Positions 9,178 to 17,901 of a stretch of DNA of 64,000 nucleotides are shown in pieces. The DNA lies in contig CAWBUL010000006.1 of the NCBI GenBank assembly GCA_963791885.1, positions 1,488,001-1,552,000 of the forward strand. The letters run 5' to 3'. The DNA is from CAVSUZ01 sp963791885 (GTDB taxonomy: Bacteria > Pseudomonadota > Alphaproteobacteria > Acetobacterales > Acetobacteraceae). The position numbers and the translations under genes are program-made. The notes under the pieces are model-generated. The model worked only from the letters and a program-made list of their open reading frames with translations. It had not been told where the DNA came from and made no database searches. Numbering within the stretch: position 1 is the stretch's first letter; the number at the start of each line of letters is the position of its first letter.

Positions 9178-10679
9178 GAGTAGACGAACGTCCCATCCTC
9201 CAGATCAGTCGCCGGGATCGCATCCTTCTCGGCCCAGTAATCCTGCGTATGCGCCCATTCCGGCTTGTCGCCGCGCTTCGGCAGCAGATGCATGCCGCGC
9301 TTCATATACCCCGGATTGAAGTTGTCATCGTCGATCCACGGCAGGATCTTCATATCCGCATCCTGCGGCCGTGGCGTCACGCCGACCTGCTTCGCACCCC
9401 GCGCCCGCATATGAGTCAGCATGCGGCAGACAAAATCCGCCACCAGATCCGACCGCAGAGTCCAGCTCGCGCGGAAATAGCCGAACACCCACGCCATGTT
9501 CGGCACGCCGGTGAACATGATGCCGCGCCATGTCAGCGTGTTGCCGAAATTCAGTGCTTCGCCGTCGATGGTGAACGCGATATCCCCCAAAGCGCATAAA
9601 TGGAATCCGGTCGCCGCCACGATGATATCGGCCGTCAGTTCCTGACCGGACTTCAGCATCACGCCTTTCGCCGTGAAATGCTCGATCTCATCCGTCACCA
9701 CGGACGCATCGCCCCGCCTGATCGCCTCGAACAGGTCAGCATCGGGAATGAACGCCAGCCGCTGCTGCCACGGCCGGTAGCGCGGGGAGAAATGCACGTC
9801 CACGTCGCAATCCGGCCCTACCAGCGCGCGCGCATTGTCCAGCAATTCCTGGCGCACCGTCTCCGGTTCTTCGAAGGTGCGCTTGGTGAACAGCGCCTGG
9901 TCCAGCAGGATGCGCCGCCGCACGACGTCGTGGATGATCGCCTCATCCACCTGCAACTCACGCAATTCCTCCGCCAGCGGGATGGCATTGCGTCCGGTGC
10001 GGAAATAGGTGGGTGACCGCTGCAGCATCGTCACATGCGCCGCCGTGCCGGCCCCCACATTGCCCGCCATAGCCGGCACCACCGTCGCCGCCGTTGCGCC
10101 TGATCCGATCACCAGCACCTGCTTGCCCGCGTAGTCCAACCCCTCCGGCCAGGTCATCGCATGCACGAGCGTGCCCTTGAACGCGTCCATCCCCTTCCAT
10201 TCCGGCGTGTACGGCCGGTCATGGTCGTAATAGCCCTGGCACATCCACAGGAACCCAGCAGTGAAGCAGAACGGCGCGCCGGTATCCGTCCGGGTTCCCT
10301 CGATCGTCCAGCGCTTCGCCTCGCTGCTCCACGACGCCGAGGCGATGTGATGCTGATAACGAATGTGGCGAGCCAGATCGTTCTCCTCGATCACCTCGCC
10401 CATGTAACTCAGGATTTCTTCCGCCGTGGCGATTGGCACGCCGGTCCATGGCTTGAACCGATAGCCGAAGGTATGCAGGTCGCTGTCGGAGCGGATGCCC
10501 GGATATTTATGCGTTACCCACGTGCCGCCGAACGTATCCTTCGTTTCCAGCACCACGAAGCTCATGTCCGGGCATTGCTTTGTCATGTGATACGCGCCGC
10601 CAACGCCGGAGATGCCGGCGCCGACGATCAGCACATCGAAATTCTCCATCTGCACTGGGCGCTCGCCACCATCTTTCAT
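9174..10679 (-). CDS. Flavin-dependent Baeyer-Villiger-type monooxygenase
   Basis: 501 residues. FAD Rossmann motif VLIVGAGISGVGG is near the N-terminus and a second dinucleotide motif VIGSGATAATVV, presumably for NADPH, is near residue 175. Between them FKGTLVHAMTWP fits the FxGxxxHxxxWP fingerprint of Baeyer-Villiger monooxygenases, as in EthA-like enzymes. The reaction would insert oxygen next to a ketone carbonyl, giving an ester or lactone, or oxidise sulphur or nitrogen. The ATG overlaps the stop of the MetE-like gene (ATGA) and its own stop overlaps the GTG of the CocE hydrolase, so the three are translationally coupled. Start could also be the Met at residue 11 just before the Rossmann fold. 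Confidence 0.88.
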   Translation of the reverse strand: MKDGGERPVQMENFDVLIVGAGISGVGGAYHMTKQCPDMSFVVLETKDTFGGTWVTHKYPGIRSDSDLHTFGYRFKPWTGVPIATAEEILSYMGEVIEENDLARHIRYQHHIASASWSSEAKRWTIEGTRTDTGAPFCFTAGFLWMCQGYYDHDRPYTPEWKGMDAFKGTLVHAMTWPEGLDYAGKQVLVIGSGATAATVVPAMAGNVGAGTAAHVTMLQRSPTYFRTGRNAIPLAEELRELQVDEAIIHDVVRRRILLDQALFTKRTFEEPETVRQELLDNARALVGPDCDVDVHFSPRYRPWQQRLAFIPDADLFEAIRRGDASVVTDEIEHFTAKGVMLKSGQELTADIIVAATGFHLCALGDIAFTIDGEALNFGNTLTWRGIMFTGVPNMAWVFGYFRASWTLRSDLVADFVCRMLTHMRARGAKQVGVTPRPQDADMKILPWIDDDNFNPGYMKRGMHLLPKRGDKPEWAHTQDYWAEKDAIPATDLEDGTFVYS

Positions 10680-11719
10680 CGTGTTCCCTCCAGCTCGCGC
10701 CGTACGATTGCGGCACCCTCCGCCAAGGCCTTCAGCTTCCCGAACGCTAGATCACGCGGCAGATACTTCATTCCGCAATCCGGCGCGGGAATCAGCCGCT
10801 CCGCCGGCAAATAACGCAGCGCCTCGCGAATACGCGCGGCCACAGTCTCGGCACTCTCCGCCGCCGGATCGCCAAGGTCCAGCACGCCCACTAGCATCGT
10901 CTTCCCGGCCATGTCGCGCAGCACCCCCAGATCGATTTTCGGCTCCGCCGCCTCGATCGAGATCTGCTCCGCCGCACAGTCCGCCAATTGCGGCAGGAAG
11001 CGGTAGCCGTGCGGCTTGCCGTCCACCACCGCCGCATAGCCGAAGCACAGATGCACCACCCGAGGGCCCGCGATCCCCTCCAGCGCCCGGTTGATCGCGC
11101 GTAGCCCCCAGCGCTCCGCCTTCTCCGGCGCCGTGCGGACCCACGGCTCATCGAGCTGCACGACGTCGACGCCCGTCGCCTTCAGATCCCGCAGCTCCTC
11201 GTTCACCGCGACGGCGTAATCCATCGCCATCTCTTCCTCGTCCCGGTAGAATTCGTTCTGCACCTGCTGGGACAGTGTGAACGGCCCGGGCAACGTGATC
11301 TTCGTCGCCCGATCAGTATTCGCCGCCAGAAACACCGCATCCCGCGTTTCCACCGGTCCACGCCGCCTGATCCGCCCCACGACCCTGGGCACCGGCGTCA
11401 CCCGATCTCCCCGCCGCAATTCCCCGAGGTTCTCCGTGTCGATCCCGTCCAGCGCTAGCGCAAACCGGTTGGAGTAGCTCTCCCGCCGCATCTCCCCGTC
11501 CGTCACGATGTCGATACCGGCGCGCTCCATCTCCCGGATCGCCAACACGGTCGCATCGTCCTGCGCCTGCTCGCGCCACTCGGCCGGGACGCGCCAGATA
11601 TCGCTCGCCCCGGCGCGCGGAACACCGTGCTTCAGCAACGCCGAGCGGTCCACCAGCCACTCGGGTTGGGGATAACTGCCGACCACCGTGGTCGGCAACA
11701 TCTGCGCGGGATAGGTCAT
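10676..11719 (-). CDS. MetE-like zinc methyltransferase (cobalamin-independent methionine synthase C-terminal domain type)
   Basis: 347 residues, about half of full MetE, so only the catalytic barrel is present. The N-terminus TTVVGSYPQPEWLVD is the hallmark of the COG0620 short family. Zinc ligands can be seen as the His and Cys of VVHLCFG and the late Cys of PAPDCGMKYL; DEPWV also matches the MetE core. Family members include archaeal-type methionine synthases and epoxyalkane:coenzyme M transferases, so the thiol and alkyl partners are open. It is the first gene of a coupled operon with a monooxygenase and a hydrolase, an unusual setting for methionine synthesis and more suggestive of catabolic or thiol-conjugation chemistry (inference). 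Confidence 0.82.
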   Translation of the reverse strand: MTYPAQMLPTTVVGSYPQPEWLVDRSALLKHGVPRAGASDIWRVPAEWREQAQDDATVLAIREMERAGIDIVTDGEMRRESYSNRFALALDGIDTENLGELRRGDRVTPVPRVVGRIRRRGPVETRDAVFLAANTDRATKITLPGPFTLSQQVQNEFYRDEEEMAMDYAVAVNEELRDLKATGVDVVQLDEPWVRTAPEKAERWGLRAINRALEGIAGPRVVHLCFGYAAVVDGKPHGYRFLPQLADCAAEQISIEAAEPKIDLGVLRDMAGKTMLVGVLDLGDPAAESAETVAARIREALRYLPAERLIPAPDCGMKYLPRDLAFGKLKALAEGAAIVRRELEGTR

Positions 11720-11786
11720 CGCGGTGCCGTTCGCCCTCTGTTAACTTCCCCCGAGTATGCCTGTGCTTTGGCCCCGGTGTCCTGCC

Positions 11787-11821
11787 CCTTCCGTTTGCCG
11801 CATCGGGCGGCGAACGGAAGG
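11787..11821. other. Strong hairpin between the MetE-like gene and tolC
   Basis: CCTTCCGTTTGCCGC (11787-11801) pairs with GCGGCGAACGGAAGG (11807-11821) across a 5-nt loop, 14 of 15 perfect pairs plus one G-T. No T run follows on either strand, so it is not a clear terminator. Its right arm is part of a direct repeat. Confidence 0.6.
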
Positions 11822-11842
11822 GATCAGCAGGCCACGAAAAAC
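11806..11842. repeat. Direct repeat, copy 1 (37 bp)
   Basis: Starts GGCGGCGAACGGAAGGGA and ends AGCAGGCCAC plus an A-rich tail. 34 of 37 positions match the copy at 11941-11977. Both lie in the 283-bp gap between the divergent MetE-like operon and tolC. Confidence 0.7.
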
Positions 11843-11940
11843 GACAAGCGACGCAATGCTTGGCGCGACCGGCCCGGCTGTGGCAGACATTCGAAGGAGT
11901 ACTAACGCCAGTGGCATGCTCCTGACGTTCGACTGTCCTT

Positions 11941-11977
11941 GGCGGCGAACGGAAGGGACCAGCAGGCCACTGAAAAC
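11941..11977. repeat. Direct repeat, copy 2 (37 bp)
   Basis: Second copy of the 37-bp unit at 11806-11842, 135 bp downstream and in the same orientation; it ends about 25 bp before the tolC start. The left hairpin arm of copy 1 is not preserved here. Confidence 0.7.
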
Positions 11978-12002
11978 AGTGCAGTGGGAAAGAGGCCGCT
12001 CC

Positions 12003-13490
12003 ATGCGCAAGGCCAGCCAGTTGCGAATTGGTTTGCTGATGGGACTGTCGGTTATCGCGATGGCCGCGCCGGCGCTCGCGCAAAACCCGTCCAGGCCCGC
12101 CAAGAAACCGGCCATCAAGCCAGCCGCCATCACCACCCCCGTCACCATGGGGGTACCCCACACCTTGGATCAGGCGCTCGCCACCGTTTACATGAACCAG
12201 CCGGCCCTGCAGGCTGAGCGTGCCAAGTTGCGCGCCACCGACGAAGACGTGCCCCAGGCTGAAGCCGGCTGGAAACCCACTGTGATTGTCGCGGGCAGCG
12301 CCGGCTACGGCGACGGCCTGACCCGCCAGTATCTGGGCTCAATTGGGGGATGGGAAAAAATCCAAACGGATCGCAACATCGCCACCGCCCAGGCCACCCT
12401 CACGCAGCCGCTCTATACCGGCGGCAAGACCGAGGCGAACGTCAATCGTGCCAAAGACCTCGTGATGGCTGAGCGTGCCAATCTGCTTGCGCAGGAAGAG
12501 AGCAGCTTTGCCAACGCCATCAACGCCTATGTCGGGGTCATCGAGGCACGCCAGCTTCTTACACTCAACATCAACAATGAGCAGGTGCTGCGGGAGCAGT
12601 TGCGCGCTACCAACGATCAGTATCGGGTGGGTGAGGTCACGCGAACTGACGTCGCCCAGGCGGAAGCCGCGCTCGCCGGCGCCGTCGCCCAGCGTGAGAC
12701 GTCCGAGGGCAACTTGGAGACCTCCAACGGCACCTATGTCCAGATAATCGGCTACCAGCCGCCCCAAGACCTCGTGCCGCCCCAACCGCTGCGTCTACCC
12801 ATCTCCGGCGAACGTCAGGCCGGCGAAATAGCCGCCATCAACAACCCTGCGGTGGTCGCCGCGGTACTCAACGACTCAGCCGCGCAGAACGCAGTCCAGG
12901 CCGCCTTCGCCGCGTTGCTGCCGCAGGTCAGCTTCCAGGCGCAGATTTTCCAGTCGCAAAACTCATCGCTCCGCAGCGATAACGCGAACGGCTATCAGGC
13001 GCTGCTGAACCTGTCCGTGCCGTTATATCAGGGCGGCCAGGAATATTCCTCCGTCCGCCAGGCCCGGCAGACCCAGCAGCAACAGGCCGCGCTTGTGGGT
13101 GACGCCCAGCGCACGTCCGTCCAGAACGCGGTGAATGCCTGGGACACGCTGATCGCCGCCAGGGCGGCCGCTGCCAGCACCGAGACCGCGATTCGCGCCA
13201 ACGAGATCGCGCTGGTCGGTGTCGAGCGGGAGCATCTGGTCGGCACCCGCACGACACTCGATGTGCTGAACGCCCAACAGGCGTTGCTCCAATCCCGCGT
13301 GACCCTGGTGCAGAACCTCGCCAGCCTGGTGACCGCGTCGTACGGCGTGGCCTCGGCGATCGGCCGGCTGACTGCCCGAGACCTCAATCTCCAGGTGCCG
13401 TTCTATGACGACACCGCCTACTACAACCAGGTGAGGAACAAGTGGTTCGGGGTCGGTGTGCCCTCCCCGGATTCGTTCTTCCGCCGATGA
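12003..13490 (+). CDS. tolC: TolC-family outer membrane efflux protein
   Basis: 495 residues from the ATG at 12003, chosen because it begins a clean signal peptide (MRKASQLRIGLLMGLSV, then APALAQ as cleavage site) and has an AAAGAGG ribosome site; the longer open frame from 11757 crosses the repeats. The mature part has the two-fold TolC pattern: TLDQALATVYMNQPALQAER at the start of repeat 1, GGKTEANVNRA, and in repeat 2 SVPLYQGGQEYSSVRQA followed by GTRTTLDVLNAQQALL. It would form the trimeric outer membrane channel for type I secretion or efflux. popZ follows after 13 nt and valS is further downstream, a conserved alphaproteobacterial order. Confidence 0.93.
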   Translation: MRKASQLRIGLLMGLSVIAMAAPALAQNPSRPAKKPAIKPAAITTPVTMGVPHTLDQALATVYMNQPALQAERAKLRATDEDVPQAEAGWKPTVIVAGSAGYGDGLTRQYLGSIGGWEKIQTDRNIATAQATLTQPLYTGGKTEANVNRAKDLVMAERANLLAQEESSFANAINAYVGVIEARQLLTLNINNEQVLREQLRATNDQYRVGEVTRTDVAQAEAALAGAVAQRETSEGNLETSNGTYVQIIGYQPPQDLVPPQPLRLPISGERQAGEIAAINNPAVVAAVLNDSAAQNAVQAAFAALLPQVSFQAQIFQSQNSSLRSDNANGYQALLNLSVPLYQGGQEYSSVRQARQTQQQQAALVGDAQRTSVQNAVNAWDTLIAARAAAASTETAIRANEIALVGVEREHLVGTRTTLDVLNAQQALLQSRVTLVQNLASLVTASYGVASAIGRLTARDLNLQVPFYDDTAYYNQVRNKWFGVGVPSPDSFFRR

Positions 13491-13503
13491 AGGACTCCGA
13501 CGC

Positions 13504-14049
13504 ATGACATCGCCCGCCTTGCCCGATCCTCACTCCGGCCAGTCCGGCGATCCCTCGATGGAGGACATTCTCGCCTCGATCCGTCGCATCCTGAGTGAGG
13601 AGGAAGGCGGCCCGGCAGCCCCGGAAGCGGAGTCGCCTCCTGCCGCCACCTCGACGCCCCCGCCGGTTGCAGACGATGTTCTGGTGCTCGATACATCCAT
13701 GATGGTTGCCGAACCCGAGCCTCACCCGGCGCCGGTTGCCGCGCCCCAACCCCCACCTCAGCCCGCACCTCTGGCGGAACCCGAACCGGCTCCTGTCCTT
13801 AACCCGGAGGCGGGGCTTCTTGCGCCCGAGACGGAACAGGCTGCCTCAGGCGCGATGAACGAGTTGGTCCGGCGACTGGCGGCGGAGCGCCAGACGCAGA
13901 TCCATTCCAGCGGCCCCACGATCGAGGATCTGGTTCGCTCCGAACTCCGCCCGATGCTGAAATCCTGGCTCGACGAGCATCTGCCGCCACTTGTGGAACG
14001 TCTCGTCCGCGCTGAAATCGAGCGGGTTGTGGGGCGCGCCGCGCCTTAG
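13504..14049 (+). CDS. popZ: PopZ-like cell-pole organising protein (DUF2497)
   Basis: 181 residues with the three-part build of PopZ: an N-terminal helix SMEDILASIRRILSEEE, a middle linker rich in Pro, Ala and Glu (about residues 40-115), and a C-terminal helical oligomerisation region containing LRPMLKSWLDEHLPPLVERL. In Caulobacter PopZ forms a polar hub that anchors the ParB/parS origin; whether this protein does so here is inferred from the family. It starts 13 nt after tolC and precedes valS, matching its usual neighbourhood. The start at 13504 is chosen from the tolC spacing and the short distance to the conserved helix. Confidence 0.9.
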   Translation: MTSPALPDPHSGQSGDPSMEDILASIRRILSEEEGGPAAPEAESPPAATSTPPPVADDVLVLDTSMMVAEPEPHPAPVAAPQPPPQPAPLAEPEPAPVLNPEAGLLAPETEQAASGAMNELVRRLAAERQTQIHSSGPTIEDLVRSELRPMLKSWLDEHLPPLVERLVRAEIERVVGRAAP

Positions 14050-14066
14050 CGCGTGGAGCAAGCTTG

Positions 14067-14645
14067 ATGGTGGCTCTCGCCCAGCTTCCCCTCCGCATGA
14101 CGGTGCAGGAATTCCTCAACTGGGATTTCGGCGATGATGTGCGCTACGAACTCGTGGACGGCATCCCGCGCGCCATGGCGCCTGCCAAGCCGGCCCACGG
14201 GCTGCTGCAAATGGAACTCGGTGCGCGCATCCGCAATCATCTTCGACAGAAGGGGAAGAACTCTGATGTCGTCGTCGAATCCGGCGTGATCCCCCAACTC
14301 CTCTCGGATCACAACGTCCGCCTCCCCGATCTCGCGGTGACCTGCGCGCCCGTCTCGGCCAATCAATCGCTGCTCCCCGCGCCCATCCTGGTCATCGAGA
14401 TTCTTTCCCCCAGCAACCAGGCCGACACCTGGAACAACGTTTGGGCCTACACCACCATCCCCAGCGTCCAGGAAATCCTCATTCTCCGCAGCGACCGCCT
14501 CGCCGCCGATCTGCTTCGCAGACTCCCGAACCAGGCTTGGCCCGACGAACCCGTCTCCTTCACCGACGGCGCACTGATCCTGGAAAGCATCGGCTTCGAT
14601 GTGCCCCTCGCGGACCTCTACGCCCGCATCCAATTCGCATCCTGA
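14067..14645 (+). CDS. Uma2-family (DUF820) putative restriction-endonuclease-fold protein
   Basis: 192 residues. It shows the Uma2 pattern: MTVQEFLNWDFGDDVRYELVDG near the N-terminus, then VRLPDLAVTC and PILVIEILSPSN, with the PD...E.LS core of the PD-(D/E)XK-like fold. Uma2 proteins are abundant in cyanobacteria and some alphaproteobacteria; their function is not settled, with nuclease activity suspected from the fold. It lies 17 nt after popZ and 51 nt before valS, so it looks inserted into the conserved popZ-valS pair. ATG at 14067 is preferred over the adjacent TTG at 14064. Confidence 0.87.
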   Translation: MVALAQLPLRMTVQEFLNWDFGDDVRYELVDGIPRAMAPAKPAHGLLQMELGARIRNHLRQKGKNSDVVVESGVIPQLLSDHNVRLPDLAVTCAPVSANQSLLPAPILVIEILSPSNQADTWNNVWAYTTIPSVQEILILRSDRLAADLLRRLPNQAWPDEPVSFTDGALILESIGFDVPLADLYARIQFAS

Positions 14646-14696
14646 TCTGCGCGCACTGAAACTGGTCGCGCGCCCCCAACCCCGCTAACAACCCCT

Positions 14697-17417
14697 ATGC
14701 TCGATAAGACCTACTCCCCGCGGGACATCGAACCCCGCATCTATCAGGGCTGGGAAGACAGCGGCGCCTTCGCGGCCGACCCGTCCTCTCCCGCGCGCCC
14801 CTTCACCATCATGATCCCGCCGCCCAACGTCACGGGCAGCCTCCACATGGGCCACGCCCTCACCTTCACCGTGCAGGACGTGCTGATCCGCTGGCGCCGC
14901 ATGCAGGGCCGCGACGCCCTCTGGCAGCCCGGCACCGACCACGCCGGCATCGCCACCCAGATGGTCGTCGAGCGCCTTCTCGCTCAGGAGGGCAACCAGG
15001 ACCGCCGCTCCATGGGCCGCGACGCCTTCATCGAGCGCGTCTGGCAATGGAAAGCCGAATCCGGCGGCACCATCACCCGCCAGTTGCGCCGCCTCGGCGC
15101 CTCGCTCGACTGGCCGCGCGAGCGCTTCACGATGGATGACGGCCTGTCCGCCGCCGTCCGCCGCGTCTTTGTCACGCTGTACCGCGAGAACCTGATCTAC
15201 CGCGACCGCCGCCTGGTGAATTGGGACCCGGCGCTGCTGACGGCCATCTCCGACCTTGAAGTCGAGAATCGTGAAATTCGTGGCAGCATCTGGCACATCA
15301 ATTACCCGCTCGCCGACAATCCCACGCGCTTTATTACAGTCGCAACCACCCGCCCCGAGACCCTGCTCGGTGACACCGCCGTCGCCGTCCACCCGAATGA
15401 CGAACGCTGGCGTCCCCTGATTGGCCATGACGTGATCCTGCCCCTCGTCGGCCGCCGCATCCCCATCGTCGCCGACGAATACTCCGATCCCGAGAAAGGC
15501 AGCGGCGCGGTGAAGATCACCCCGGCGCACGACTTCAACGATTTCGCCGTCGGCCAGCGCCACAACCTTCCGATGCCCACAATCCTGACGCCGGACGGCC
15601 GCATTACTTTGGCGGAAATCGAGGACGCCATCGCGCCCGTCCACGGCGTCGCCGACCCCGCCTTCCTGCGCGGCCTGGACGCACAAGACCGCTTCGCCGC
15701 CCGCAAGCAAATCGTCGCCGAGCTCGAACGCCTCGGCCTTCTCGCCAAAACCGAGCCGCACACCTACCAGGTCCCGCATGGTGATCGTGGCAACGTGCCC
15801 ATCGAGCCGCGGCTTACCACCCAGTGGTATTGCCGCGCCGACGTGCTCGCCAAACCGGCCATCGAAGCCGTCGAGCAAGGCCGCACCGTCTTCGTCCCGA
15901 AGCAGTGGGAGAACACGTATTTCGCCTGGATGCGCGACATCCAGCCCTGGTGCATCTCACGCCAGCTCTGGTGGGGCCATCGCATTCCCGCCTGGTACGG
16001 CCCGGATGGCCAGGTCTTCGTCGGCTATGATGAAGCGGAAGCCCGGGCCGAGGCCCGCGTCGCCTACGGCCACGACGAGCCGCTGACGCAAGACGAAGAC
16101 GTGCTCGACACCTGGTTCAGCTCCGGCCTCTGGCCCTTCTCCACCCTCGGCTGGCCGGAAGCGACACCGGAACTCGCCCGCTACTACCCGGGCGACGTGC
16201 TCGTCACGGGCTTCGACATCATCTTCTTCTGGGTCGCCCGCATGATGATGCTGGGCATCCACTTCATGAAGGATGTCCCGTTCCGCACCGTCTACATCCA
16301 CGGCCTGGTGCGCGACGAACGCGGACAAAAAATGTCCAAGTCCAAGGGCAACGTGATCGACCCGCTGGAGCTGATCGATCGCTTCGGCGCCGACGCGCTG
16401 CGCTTCACCATCTGCGCCCTCACAGGCCCTGGGCGTGACGTGAAACTCGGCGCCTCCCGCGTCGAGAGCTACCGCAGCTTTGTCACCAAGCTATGGAACG
16501 CCGCGCGCTTTTGCGAAATGAACGAGGTCCGACCCGATCCCTCCTTCAATCCCGCCGCGGCACGCCTGCCGCTTACCATCTGGCTGATCGACGCCGCCAA
16601 CACCGCCATCGCTGCCGCCACCGAAGCGCTCGAGGCCTACCGCTTCGACGAATACGCCGCCGCCTGCTATCGTTTCGTCTGGAACACTTTCTGCGACTGG
16701 TTCCTCGAATTCGCCAAACCCGTTCTGGCCGAGAAGGACAGTGACGACGCCCGCGAAATCCGCGCCGCGGCCGCCCATACCCTCGGCATCATCCTGCGCC
16801 TGCTCCATCCCGCCATTCCCTACGTCACTGAGGAGCTGTGGGAGCATTTCGGCTATGGCGCACCGTTTACGTTGATCCGCACATCGTGGCCGGAGGTGAC
16901 GCCGCTCCCCGACCCTTCGGCCGCTCGTACCGAACTCGATTGGGTCGTTCGCTTGATTTCGGAAGTTCGTGCCGTGCGTGCCGAAATGAATGTCCCGCCA
17001 TCAGTAACGGCCCCCATCCTTCTCGGTGACGCGTCACCGGACACACTGGCCCGCACCGAACGCTGGAGCGACGCCGTCCGCCGCCTCGCCCGCGCCTCCT
17101 CGATCGCTCCCCTCGATGGCGCCATGCCCGCCGGCGCCGCTCAGATCGTGCTGGATGAAACCGTCGTGGTGATCCCCCTCGCGGGCCTGATCGATGTCGA
17201 GGCCGAACGCACCCGCCTGGCAAAGGAACGCGACAAGGCGCAGGCAGAGGCCCGCAAGATCGGCCAGAAACTCGCCAACGCTGACTTCGTCCGCCGCGCG
17301 CCGGAGGAAGTGGTGCAGGAAAATCGCGAACGGTTGGAGGCATCGGAAGCCGAGATCGCGCGCCTCGAAGCGGCACTCAGCCGAATTGGCCCCTCCGCGT
17401 CATTGCGAGGCGCGTAA
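14697..17417 (+). CDS. valS: Valyl-tRNA synthetase
   Basis: 906 residues, a full-length class I synthetase that charges tRNA-Val. The HIGH-type motif appears as PPPNVTGSLHMGHAL near residue 40 and the KMSKS motif as GQKMSKSKGNVIDP near residue 545. The editing domain lies between them (TTRPETLLGDTAVAVHP). The anticodon-binding domain is C-terminal, and the last ~70 residues form the ValS coiled coil (LAKERDKAQAEARKIG). The 3' end overlaps the convergent DUF1398 gene by 18 bp. Nothing appears broken. Confidence 0.97.
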   Translation: MLDKTYSPRDIEPRIYQGWEDSGAFAADPSSPARPFTIMIPPPNVTGSLHMGHALTFTVQDVLIRWRRMQGRDALWQPGTDHAGIATQMVVERLLAQEGNQDRRSMGRDAFIERVWQWKAESGGTITRQLRRLGASLDWPRERFTMDDGLSAAVRRVFVTLYRENLIYRDRRLVNWDPALLTAISDLEVENREIRGSIWHINYPLADNPTRFITVATTRPETLLGDTAVAVHPNDERWRPLIGHDVILPLVGRRIPIVADEYSDPEKGSGAVKITPAHDFNDFAVGQRHNLPMPTILTPDGRITLAEIEDAIAPVHGVADPAFLRGLDAQDRFAARKQIVAELERLGLLAKTEPHTYQVPHGDRGNVPIEPRLTTQWYCRADVLAKPAIEAVEQGRTVFVPKQWENTYFAWMRDIQPWCISRQLWWGHRIPAWYGPDGQVFVGYDEAEARAEARVAYGHDEPLTQDEDVLDTWFSSGLWPFSTLGWPEATPELARYYPGDVLVTGFDIIFFWVARMMMLGIHFMKDVPFRTVYIHGLVRDERGQKMSKSKGNVIDPLELIDRFGADALRFTICALTGPGRDVKLGASRVESYRSFVTKLWNAARFCEMNEVRPDPSFNPAAARLPLTIWLIDAANTAIAAATEALEAYRFDEYAAACYRFVWNTFCDWFLEFAKPVLAEKDSDDAREIRAAAAHTLGIILRLLHPAIPYVTEELWEHFGYGAPFTLIRTSWPEVTPLPDPSAARTELDWVVRLISEVRAVRAEMNVPPSVTAPILLGDASPDTLARTERWSDAVRRLARASSIAPLDGAMPAGAAQIVLDETVVVIPLAGLIDVEAERTRLAKERDKAQAEARKIGQKLANADFVRRAPEEVVQENRERLEASEAEIARLEAALSRIGPSASLRGA

Positions 17418-17837
17418 AGGCGCTACGCGCTCACTTCCCGCTGGGAAGTGCTCCACATGCGTCTCAGCGGTGCGGCCGATATACAGCGCCCGCCGGCCGG
17501 AGAAAGACACGACATATCCCGCGCATCCGGCTGACGCGACCTTATTGCAGAACCCCTTGTAGGTGTATCCGGGCACAAGCTGCTGCGCCTCCCGGATCGC
17601 GGCCTGAATGCGGGGCTGGTCGAAATCCGGCGCGACCGGAGCATCCACACGGTGCGCCGGCAGTTCGACGCTATCACCATCCGGCAGGTAATAGATCGCG
17701 GCGGCGCGGCGGAAATCGATCATGTAGCTTTCAAAGCCTTCCTCCATCAGCGTTGAGACGATGTCCGGGAAGGTCATCGTATTGTCCTCGGCGCCTGCCG
17801 GGCAGGCTTTGGCAACCGCCTTCTTATGGTTGTCCAT
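17400..17837 (-). CDS. DUF1398 family protein
   Basis: 145 residues. FPDIVSTLMEEGFESYMIDFRR, the tyrosine-containing YYLPDGDSVELP and the later VPGYTYKGFCNKVASAGCAGYVV match the DUF1398 family (E. coli YbcV-like). The function is unknown. It is a single minus-strand gene whose 3' end runs 18 bp into the end of valS. No signal peptide or membrane segment is visible. The start at 17837 is the first Met; the Met at residue 21 just before the conserved core is an alternative. Confidence 0.78.
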   Translation of the reverse strand: MDNHKKAVAKACPAGAEDNTMTFPDIVSTLMEEGFESYMIDFRRAAAIYYLPDGDSVELPAHRVDAPVAPDFDQPRIQAAIREAQQLVPGYTYKGFCNKVASAGCAGYVVSFSGRRALYIGRTAETHVEHFPAGSERVAPLRASQ

Positions 17838-17901
17838 CTATCGTCTCCGCTCACTTAAACTCCTGGAGTGACCCTACGCCCAACATCCGTACCGATGGCA
17901 G

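Noticed and set aside
11720..11800. Cobalamin or SAM riboswitch before the MetE-like gene
   Set aside because: Looked for the B12 box and the SAM-II core on the minus strand; neither is present.
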